From the NCBI GenBank assembly GCA_013368315.1, contig JAACJM010000236.1:1-64000 (forward strand): 64,000 nt of DNA, written 5' to 3'. Shown piece after piece: positions 56,192-64,000 of the stretch (position 1 is its first letter; every line of letters starts with the position of its first letter). Made by a program: the position numbers and the translations under genes. This DNA is from Tetrapyrgos nigripes. Lineage: Eukaryota > Basidiomycota > Agaricomycetes > Agaricales > Campanellaceae. The notes beneath the pieces are model-generated. The model was not told the DNA's origin. It made no database searches and was given only the letters and a program-made list of their open reading frames with translations.

Positions 56192-56960
56192 TCATTTTGG
56201 CTTTGCTGACCCACTGGTATTCCTCCCGGTCCGTCGTTTGGGAGCAGGAGGGTCAGTTGACTTATCTTCGGAAGGCGAAGCGCTCGTCGATGCAAGCTGT
56301 TCATCATCAGTTGACCCAGAGCCAGTGGCTGTAAATGCGCTGGTTTGCTTGGAAGGAGAAGCCGGAATGGGCGGCAGAATGATGGCAGAAAGAACATCGG
56401 GATCCGGGGAAGGAAGATTTTTGAAAAACTCATCGTAAAAGAGCTCAAGAGCGTCTTGAGTTTCAGGCAAAATAAACAGGTCGGTAAGGATTGCCTGGCT
56501 GTTGTGAGAGTCAGGAAATTTGTATCTGTATGATTTGAGCACAGAACTCTGCGGTGAATAGTGGAATAGATAGTTCACTCACAGATTCCAGTAAAATCTC
56601 ACAGCTACCTTTTTGCCAACGCTAAGCCTAGCTTATAAAACCTTATCGCCAAACAGACGACAAAAGCCCTCGCCAAAAGCGCGGTCCATTATTTGACACT
56701 TTGCTTCATATTCGTGAGCAAACGAGAAAGCCGTAGACAAATTCTCTGAATAAACTAGCTTTTCAGCAATAAGATTGGCTATAATTTATAAAACAAGCTC
56801 TCAATATTTTAGATTGCTTGTTAGGTGCTGTATGGTCAACACGCTGGTGGATGTGCAATAGGTCGATAGCGGACAAACGTTGCAAAGACTCTGACAACGT
56901 TGGGGCAAGGAATAATGGGCACGCGCTGGCAGCAAGACCGAGACATTGGGAGAGAGTCAT
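56192..56960 (-). pseudogene. Unidentified duplicated gene, copy 2
   Basis: The ATG at 56960 (MTLSQCLGLAASACPLFLAP) leads to RLSAIDLLHIHQRVDH. A 7-bp insertion near 56783 then breaks the frame, followed by HEYEAKCQIMDRAFGEGFCR. Possible short introns lead into SSVLKSYRYKFPDS, ELFYDEFFKNLPSPDPD and a Ser/Pro/Thr-rich tail ending in GRNTSGSAKPK (stop 56192). The tail exon is in a different phase from the best splice, so the gene is probably dead. Its function is unknown. Confidence 0.4.
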
Positions 56961-57008
56961 GGTGGTAAAGCGTAGAAGCCAATGGAACGGAAAAGAATGA
57001 CCTCATGC

Positions 57009-57140
57009 GGAAATCGCCGTTTAAATTTTCAGAACCCGAATTTGTTGATCGATCGGTGGGACACGTCCCTCCTCCTGTCCCTTCGGTCCGGAGTCGGGGA
57101 TTCTTAGTGGCGCAACTTGTGCGCCAGTCCCCGACTCCGT
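57009..57140. repeat. Hairpin-bearing repeat, copy 3 of 3
   Basis: Same block as 55826-55957 with a few differences. The hairpin is at 57090-57138. Inner-arm changes are paired (GGCGCA..TGCGCC is kept although the preceding TAGC became TAGT and the loop changed). Confidence 0.88.
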
Positions 57141-57426
57141 TGTAAGCCCAATTGAACTCAGCAGCAGTTCATCAAGTTGAGGTTCGAAAATCAAGTCATT
57201 TGGTCATGGTGTTAAACTGGGTCAGACATATATGCAAGTTCCCTGGACCCTGACAGTACTAGTACTCACTACTAGCAGCGTAGCTCCAAAAACATTTCCA
57301 CTGTGGACGTACCACCTGCCATGCAGGTGGAACAACCCTTACCTCTAGGTTTCTATTGCAAGATGTTAACAGATACTAAGCCCACGAAGTCTCCATTTCT
57401 CCTTTGCTATCAACTTCTTTATCGCT

Positions 57427-57768
57427 TTATGGTGATAACATACCGTGGCCCTCGCATTTCCGGTTGAAGGGAGAAAGAAGTCTGTCAACAGTATTTGAGA
57501 CGTGGCTAGAATTAGTGTTCTTTTCTTCTCTTTCCTCATTCCTGTACTCATCCAATTGATTCGCTCGATGCATTGTTACAGGAGGATCGTCTAGGACAAG
57601 TGGCCCACTGAAGCCTCTCCAGGGATGTTGGGGGCCATCCACCATTGATTGAGGTGGATACATCTTGGTGTTAGCCCGACTCTGGATACTGGAAGCAAGC
57701 CCGACGCGTAACTCCATATATAGTAATTCCCAGTCACATGTAGTATTATAATTCGTGTCAGTGGACAT
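57427..57768 (-). CDS. Hypothetical 113-residue frame
   Basis: An ATG at 57768 opens MSTDTNYNTTCDWELLYMEL, continues with DEYRNEEREEKNTNSSHVS and stops at 57427. There is no known domain, signal peptide or membrane segment. It could be the first exon of the gene family that lies to its left on the same strand, or chance. Confidence 0.25.
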   Translation of the reverse strand: MSTDTNYNTTCDWELLYMELRVGLASSIQSRANTKMYPPQSMVDGPQHPWRGFSGPLVLDDPPVTMHRANQLDEYRNEEREEKNTNSSHVSNTVDRLLSPFNRKCEGHGMLSP

Positions 57769-57819
57769 GGGAATCTTTATCTTCTCTCTTCTCTTCTTCT
57801 TCCATCAGTCCAAAGTGAC

Positions 57820-58082
57820 TGTTAGTTAAGGTTTCCGTTGACAAACGGTAAATGCTTTCACTCAATTAACTCGAGACAACGTTCTTGACTAGGCAAGTAC
57901 TTTATTTCGTTCATTGTTTGCTCATTAGTCTACCATTTCTGGAGAACGGTTAGGTTTACTACTTTACATACGGTTCACCGTCTGTGCGTTCGAATTGCAA
58001 CCCAGACTCCTCCTGTAGCCCACATCCTCCTTCTCCAGTGGTGACCACCGCAGGGGTTGTAGTTTTCCGTAACAATCAGACA
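57820..58082 (+). repeat. Putative 5' LTR of the third gypsy element
   Basis: TGTTAGTTAAGG ... AATCAGACA would give TG..CA ends. It is followed by AATTTGGCGAGTCG, which looks like the TTTGGCG-type primer site of gypsy elements (58083-58096). With no partner LTR in the window the left boundary is a guess. Confidence 0.35.
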
Positions 58083-58317
58083 AATTTGGCGAGTCGTCAC
58101 TCACTTCACAAGTAACTTAAGTATTTTGCTTCTAGTGGAGTTCCTACGTGAACTCACCTTACTGGGATTGCCCGCCATTGCCGAAAACTCGACAGGATCG
58201 TCAGCCCCACCTTGAACACCGACTTCGCTTTCACATTCATTGTCTTCAGCTTCAGCGTCTTCAGCTTCCATTCAAGAACCAGCTTTTGTCTCCGAGCACA
58301 CTTTTGACAGATCCACC

Positions 58318-58990
58318 ATGTCAGACACGATACCGCTTATGCTAACGGTGCCTATGCCGGTAGCCAAGACGCAGTGTACCTTACTTCGACGGGAAGAATG
58401 CCAGGGACTACTTGGACGAAATAATCGCCCATGGTATACGCGCAGGCATAATGGACTCCAACAAACTGGTCAACTATATCACCACATATGCGTCTTCAAA
58501 GGTAAGAGATGTCATCCGTTACTTACCTGAGTTCGACAGGGACCTAGAAGACGACAAAGTCGACACAAGGACTTGGGACAAAGCAGCAAGTATGCTCAAA
58601 TCACTCCACGCTTCCGCATCAGATCCCAAGGAAATCACGCAACGGGATCTTGAGAAGTTCTGCAAGAAAGTATGTGAAGCAGGGTCCTTCATCTTGAAGA
58701 AGGTCGTAGATGAGTATCGTCAACAATTTCTCTATTATGTGTCCAAGTTACTGAAGAAGAAATGCATGACTCAGGAAGCAATTGACTTTTATTTCATAGC
58801 AGGTATCCCACAAGCTCTCAAGCAATGGTTCGACCAACAGGTACCGGAACAGAAACAAACCAAGGCTAAACCACCATCCATACAAGAGTCGGGTAACAAT
58901 ACTTTACACCAAGTTCGCTACTACATCACTACTCTATTGTCCATGGGATCGGGACGACAAAGAAGAGGAGCAACAGGAAGATGAAGATGA
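58318..58990 (+). pseudogene. Gag capsid region of the third gypsy element
   Basis: The ATG at 58318 (MSDTIPLMLTVPMP) starts gag, but a shift near 58390 is needed to reach YFDGKNARDYLDEIIAHG. From there the capsid domain runs for about 150 residues (VRDVIRYLPEFDRD, FYFIAGIPQALKQWF). Near 58950 another frame carries an acidic EEEQQEDEDEDA tract. It is inactive. Confidence 0.65.
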
Positions 58991-60680
58991 AGACGCACGC
59001 CAACCATCAGCAGCACCAGCGTCCTCGAAACTGGACTAGCAGCGGGAACACGGGGTCTTCGAAGACCAAGGACCAGTACAAGACACACATGGATAGTATA
59101 ACTCGGCAACTCGAACAACTCACCTTGGCTCTACAAGCAAGTAACCAGTTGGCGATAACGCAGAGAGGTGGAGCACCAGACCCGACTATAGCCAGGTATT
59201 GTTTTGTATGCGGTATGATTCATATTTATGCAAACAATCCTAACCATTGTCCTGCGACGGAAGGTCTCGTCAACGAGAGGCTTATTGCATATAGCCAGTC
59301 GAAGAGGAGGTATACTCTTCCTAACGGGGAAGAGTTGCCTCAGGTACCTGATGGGCAAACGGGAGGTCTGGCTGCATATCTTAGAGGGCAAGCTGCCAAC
59401 ATTGGAGCATCGTCTAAGGGACAAACGCCTCGAGCGGCTGGGACAAGTATGAGATCTGATTTCAAATGTGATACTCCTCACCAAGCTTCGTCGGGTACAG
59501 TCGGATGTTTGGGACTATCTGATGAGTATGGGCACTCTATCTTGGGTGGTTCAGCTTTTGCTTTGTCTTCGTTCCCAGGAGATACTTTTACTGCTGATCC
59601 AGCTCTTTGTTTGGGTACAGATACGTCTAATCGGTACAACCCTATATCCCGACCCAACAAAGGAAAGCAGAAAGCTATGGAGGATCCACCAAACCGACAA
59701 ACTTTTCAGCACCCTGGAATGAACGCTGCTCCAGCACCTCCTACGACCACCACTCAGCAGAACCCAAAGCCTGCCCAGCACCTGTCAAAACCAGCTGTAA
59801 CAGAGATTCCACCACTGAATAACCCGATCAATTGTCAAGACGGATGGAGAGCTTCTCAACCATCAAACAAGGCGAACTGTACTCCTACGCAACAAGATGT
59901 CAGTATGAGGGATGAAACAAAGAAACCTACGGTGACGGGGCCTCAATATCACTTCACCTCAGATCTGCAAGAAAACTTCAAGGTGAGAGATGTCTGGGAC
60001 AATTTGCTCAAGCAAAAAGTCCAGGTAACTATCGAAGAGCTGATTGGAGGTAGTCCAGCATTGCAGAAGATTGTAACGGATTCGACGAGGACGAGAAGGA
60101 AATATGTTGGGAATAGGGAAGCGAGTGCATCTGCACTTTCGTCCTATGATCTGGTGGAAGGAGGGCTGGATCCTACAGTTTCGGGAGACTTGATGATTGA
60201 TGTGGATTGTGACAAGGAGCAACTGGCAGAGTTTTTGGTGCACTACTCTTCTGCGATCATGTGCATGCCTGCAAAGAAGTTCTTTGCGATGGTGACTGGG
60301 GTGATGGACGTGAAGATAAATGGAGTGGTTTTCAGGGCCATGATTGACACTGGTTTGGAGCTGAATGTGTCGGGGCCGGACATTCCAGAGAAAGGGAAGA
60401 TATCGCTGGATTTCGAAGGAATGAAATGGTCCCTCAAGGGGATACATGGAGGTCCAGAACGTCTCGCTGGTGTTATGACAGATGTCCCTATTCAATTGGG
60501 ATCGCACAAGTTCCCTCATCACGTATTCGTCTGCTGACATCCTATTGCAGATAGGTACGACATTATTCTTGGACAACCTTTCCTCCAATGGTATGCCTGC
60601 CGTATTGACTACTTCTGTATAGGGTCGGTGAAGTTATTCCTGTGGAAAGATGTGGAGAAGGAAAGGCGTCCTACTGTTAT
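58991..60680 (+). pseudogene. Gag C-terminus and protease of the third gypsy element
   Basis: A frame to 60537 carries a coiled segment (DSITRQLEQLTLALQ) and a Cys/His cluster CFVCGMIHIYANNPNHC, unusual in spacing for a zinc knuckle. Then come a Pro/Ser/Thr-rich stretch and the retropepsin site FRAMIDTGLELNVSG, where the usual Asp-Ser/Thr-Gly is kept. After the stop at 60537 the flap-end motif IILGQPFLQWYAC follows in a shifted frame. Confidence 0.65.
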
Positions 60681-61577
60681 GGTCAACATAGCTGATCCCG
60701 AGGACCAAGTACCTTGGGTCCTTGTCCACATCATTCAGCTGAGTCTCACGACGCCTCACGTGTTAACGTTCCTGCTTCTTCTTCCTCATCTCCTCCCTTG
60801 TCATATGCTACGTCTCGTAGCCCACTGTCACTGATTGCTAAAGTCAGAGATTATGATGGACCGGATGAATACTTCGATGTAGATGGTGTGGAGGAGATTG
60901 TAACTGCTGGTGTCAGAGAACGGGGTTTTCAGGAGAGGATCCGCTGATGACCTTCAAGGCGGCTCCCGTGGTGTTTGGAAGGTCACTAGAGGCCCTGATG
61001 GGCAATTATGCATATTCTGATTTCGATTCTCTCTGTTACGTTTCTCCGTCTTCTCTTCCTTATATCGATCTGGTTAGTCAATATGCCTTGGCTACTGGTG
61101 TTAAGCCTGGTGAGGCTCGTTTGTCAGATTGAACAACCAGAGCTCTAGTTTTGAACACACCAAATGGGATGTCTAATCGTTCTCTCTATGAAGTTTCTGC
61201 AGCTTTAGATGTTTCTCCAGTTCCTCAGTTTTTTCTGCTTCTCCGATTTCGCTCTTTTTGTCTTCTTCTAAACTTCCGGCTTTGTGTTCCTCCTACTCTT
61301 GGAAAGTGCCTACTTCTGATTCTCTTAGGCTATCATATCCAACGACGCCGTCCATGACGAAGCCGCCACTGTCCAAACGAAGATATAAACCGGTGGATCG
61401 CAAAATATAGACTGGTTCCGACATATATGCCCAACCCAGCTGCACAAGAGTTCAAGCTGATTCCTCCTCCTGCCCGCCCAATACCTTGGCAACAGCTACA
61501 ATTTGGCGTTTTGAAGCGATGATTGCTAAGATTGAGCCTGGGTTTTACGGCCTTCAGAACTTGATCTTCTCGGATGG
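60681..61577 (+). pseudogene. Protease-RT spacer of the third gypsy element
   Basis: No domain. Fragments such as YKPVDRKI and PAAQEFKLI (about 61390-61460) read like the tether before reverse transcriptase, broken by stops. Confidence 0.4.
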
Positions 61578-62552
61578 GTGATTACGAACCGAGAGGAGGC
61601 TTTTGCCTTTGAGCATTCAGAGCAGGGATCGTTCTCTCGAGACCATTTTCCAGACTACGAGATTGCCACTATCGAGCATACACCCTGGCAGCGTCCACCC
61701 ATAACTTGCGTGAGGGCAATACTTGAAGACGTCAAGGAAGAGGTTTGGAAAGGGGAACAAGCCGGCGGTTTTGAACCTATGTGTTCGAGCTATCGGTCAT
61801 CGATGTTTGCAGTCTTCAAGAAGTCTGGAGTCAGATTGGTGGTAAACCTGGAGGAGCTGAATGCAGTGACCATACAAGATGTGGCCTTGCCTCCCAATGT
61901 CAATGATTTCGCTGAGGATTTTCTGGGTTATGCTCTTTATGGACTTTTTGATCTTTTCTCAGGTTTCAATGCTCGTTGGGTTGTGGTCAGGTCCAGGCCT
62001 CTTCAAGCATTCCATACCCCGCTGGGGGCTCGTCAGCAGACTACGCTGGTTCAAGGTTTTACGAACTCAGTACAAGAGTTCCAACAGTGCGTCGATCATG
62101 TTTTGTCTGGAGTCCATGATATCACTCATGCCTTCATTAATGACTGTGGCCTGAAGGGTCCTCATTCACATTACAATGATGAGGAGGTAGTTGGGTCTGA
62201 CGCTATTTGTCGTTTTGTCTGGGAGTACATGGAGAACATGGAATTGTTACTGGGAACATTTATTCAGGGTGGTGTTACAGTGTCTGGGACGAAGGTGGTA
62301 TTGGCTGCCCTTCGCTTGTCTATTGTTGGGACTGTTATTTCACTTGAGGGTTGGATCATGTCTCCCACTATGACACAGAAGATCTTGGACTGGCTCATGC
62401 ACACTTGTGTACCAGAAGTTCGTGGTTTTCTGGGTGTGGCCGGTACTGGCAGGAGATGGATTAGAGGTTACGCGATGATTGCCAAGCCATTGACGAGTTT
62501 GACCAGGAATTTGGTAGTGGGTGCAGTGTTTTTATTTCCAAGTGATGCTTGA
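61578..62552 (+). pseudogene. Reverse transcriptase of the third gypsy element
   Basis: 324 codons are open. Motifs: MFAVFKKSGVRLVVNLEELN, LYGLFDLFSGFNARWV (the catalytic D of motif A is kept) and HTPLGARQQTTLVQGFTNS. At the active site HAFINDCGLKGP stands where F/Y-x-D-D-x-x-x-K-G-P is expected. Asn-Asp replaces Asp-Asp, so polymerase activity would be lost. VRGFLGVAGTGRRWIRGYA and AKPLTSLTR form the connection domain. Confidence 0.78.
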
Positions 62553-63545
62553 GAGGCTTTCGAGGAGCTGAAACATCGAGTGACGTCTGCACTGGTGTTG
62601 ATTGTCATTGATTATGTGGAGGCTAAAAAGATTTCATGTCTACCTCACACATCTGATGAAGGGCTGATTGTGCTGGGGCGTCGATTCGTTGTGGATGGGT
62701 GCTGGCTGGACGTTGTCCCAGGTACGAGATGGAGTCACTAAGCCTGTGGGTTTTGGTGGATGTACCTTTAACAAGAGGGAGCAGAATTATAGACAACCGA
62801 AGACTGAGGTTTACAGTGTCTATAGAGTCAACTTCGTTGGATGACTCTTGGAGGGTGGCTGCTTGTGCGCCTTTGCTTTGTGTTTCTGCTTTGGAACTGC
62901 CTTCTTTCAATGATGCCGAGGTCGACATCAATTTGGTTGATCCCAAGGCGCCTTTTTCATTTTTGTCCTACTCTTTGCTACACTCAGTTCATGCCATTTC
63001 ATCACGTACTCTACCAGAGTTTTACCTCAGGAAGAAACAGGTGACGAGAGAAGAAACATTCCTCATGGCTGGAGAGGTAATGAACCTTGAGGTTATTGAC
63101 TATGATTCTTTCGTTACTACAGAATACCAGATGCAAGTAGGCCACAAGTTCAAGATAAGAGATCAAGAAGACCCTCAACAATGGGAAAACATCAAAAAGT
63201 TCTTACAGACAGGTGTAGTCCCCTCCATTTATGCTACAGAGAAAGAGAAACTTAGGTTTTATAAAACGGGGAGGAGGTTCTTCTTATGAGATGGGCGGCT
63301 ATGGAAATTACCCAAAAAGAACTCTGACAGAGTTCTGAGGCTTTTGATAGAGTCAGAGAGGAGATGATCGGAGTTGATGGCCGAAGCACACAATGAAACG
63401 GGTCATTGAGGACGAGACGCTACTTACAAGCATCATTTGGATAGGTTTTATTGGCCTAACATGTTCGAAGATGTTTTGTTTTTCATCAGGTCATGTATAG
63501 AGTGCCAAAAGCTGATAAAACCTCTTCCCATAGTTCCGTATAACG
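62553..63545 (+). pseudogene. RNase H and integrase zinc domain, decayed
   Basis: RNase H remains only in scraps in several frames, for example TEVYSVYRVNFVG. A frame at about 62900-63289 has LYLRKKQVTREE-like text and RFYKTGRRFFL. The integrase HHCC zinc domain is readable near 63383-63505 (HNETGH, a TGA at 63407, then FYWPNMFEDVLFFIRSCIECQK). The catalytic core is missing. Confidence 0.6.
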
Positions 63546-64000
63546 TATCGTGGCAGTTGGTTTGGGAAAAAATTGTATCCTTCTGCTTGTGTTGAGCTCC
63601 TCCATTGGATTTATTCATCTTGAAGGCTTGGAGAGCATCAGGAGCAAGTGAGGCATGAGCAGAGGATTGATCGAAAATGAAAAGTGCAACACAATTTGGA
63701 TGAGCCTCTTCAAAAATACTGATTGCCTCCTTCACCTGCTCCAGTAGTTGCTTCGTGTCCCACCACGCATCACCATTTGCTCCTGGATAAATGACACGAT
63801 GAGCAATGTGTTTGATGTTTCTATCTTTGTCTTTGACCACCAGTCGCCCATTTTCCTGGTTAATAAATTCTGATACATGTCCAAAGTGGCCCCTGCCCTT
63901 CTTCTGTAAAATTGACTGACCCAGTGCAAGCCAAGCTGAGGTTGCAAAGTCATTCATGTGGAATGTGGACTCATCATGAAACTGAGGAATAATCTCTTTT
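63448..64000 (-). pseudogene. DDE-type DNA transposase, partial at window edge
   Basis: On the minus strand, about 165 codons are read from the right edge: HMNDFATSAWLALGQSILQKKG, HVSEFINQENGRLVV, IYPGANGDAWWDTKQLLEQV, then VALFIFDQSSAHASLAPDAL and NKSNGGAQHKQKD. The Asp in LFIFDQSSAH is the second catalytic Asp of a DDE/D transposase. The first Asp (D-E-S-T-F type) lies in the last bases or just outside. It is a family widespread in Agaricomycetes that I cannot name safely. Past about 63570 the reading becomes unreliable, so the 3' end is probably lost at the gypsy junction. Confidence 0.65.

Larger units (their letters stand above)
57820..63545 (+). mobile_element. Third Ty3/gypsy element, decayed and 3'-truncated
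   Basis: Plus-strand order: putative LTR, primer-like site, gag, zinc-binding segment, protease, reverse transcriptase, RNase H and integrase zinc domain. All are broken by multiple shifts and stops. No second LTR is found; sequence similarity to gypsy stops near 63530-63545, where a minus-strand DDE transposase begins. Confidence 0.8.

Noticed and set aside
1..64000. tRNA, rRNA or CRISPR features
   Set aside because: No cloverleaf with intact A and B boxes, no rRNA-like conserved block and no regularly spaced short repeats were seen. The tRNA-like words are primer sites of LTR elements.

Overview
The window looks like transposon-rich nuclear DNA of a basidiomycete fungus, most likely an Agaricomycete. 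The reasons are short GT..AG introns (about 45-120 bp), a multi-exon mitochondrial glycerol-3-phosphate dehydrogenase with a basidiomycete-style C-terminus, a Plavaka-type DNA transposon, a fungal alpha-kinase relic and a GMC oxidoreductase relic. About three quarters of the 64 kb is mobile DNA. I can support only two ordinary host genes: a small secreted-protein gene (38641-39763, +) and GUT2 (47180-50373, -).

Layout. 1-4270: a Ty1/copia element (-) cut by the window edge, split by a 1.26 kb non-autonomous DNA element with CATCAG ends. 4271-7678: old repeats and an alpha-kinase pseudogene. 7679-13377: a DIRS/Ngaro-type tyrosine-recombinase retrotransposon with split direct repeats A1-B1A2-B2. 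13758-28812: a Ty1/copia element (-) with LTRs and a 5-bp target duplication, carrying a complete Ty3/gypsy chromovirus (18566-26559, -) nested inside with its own 5-bp duplication. 28818-31462: old repeats and a CACTG-ended MITE. 31463-37873: a Plavaka-like DNA transposon with two divergent genes, inserted in a repeat whose empty copy lies at about 4.9-5.0 kb in this same window. 38.3-39.8 kb: secreted-protein gene. 39916-46298: a second, nearly intact chromodomain Ty3/gypsy element (-). 47180-50373: GUT2. 50.4-57.8 kb: intergenic DNA with decayed genes (a GMC oxidoreductase, a duplicated unidentified gene) and a hairpin repeat. 57.8-63.5 kb: a decayed third gypsy element (+), which abuts a DDE transposase on the minus strand that runs off the right edge.

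Two kinds of damage recur. Single-base frameshifts sit mostly in homopolymers, including three in the otherwise conserved GUT2, which suggests residual long-read indel errors. In-frame TGA codons where Arg CGA would fit occur in several unrelated mobile elements but not in the two host genes, as expected for C-to-T decay of methylated repeats. No rRNA, tRNA gene, CRISPR array or bacterial-type operon was seen.
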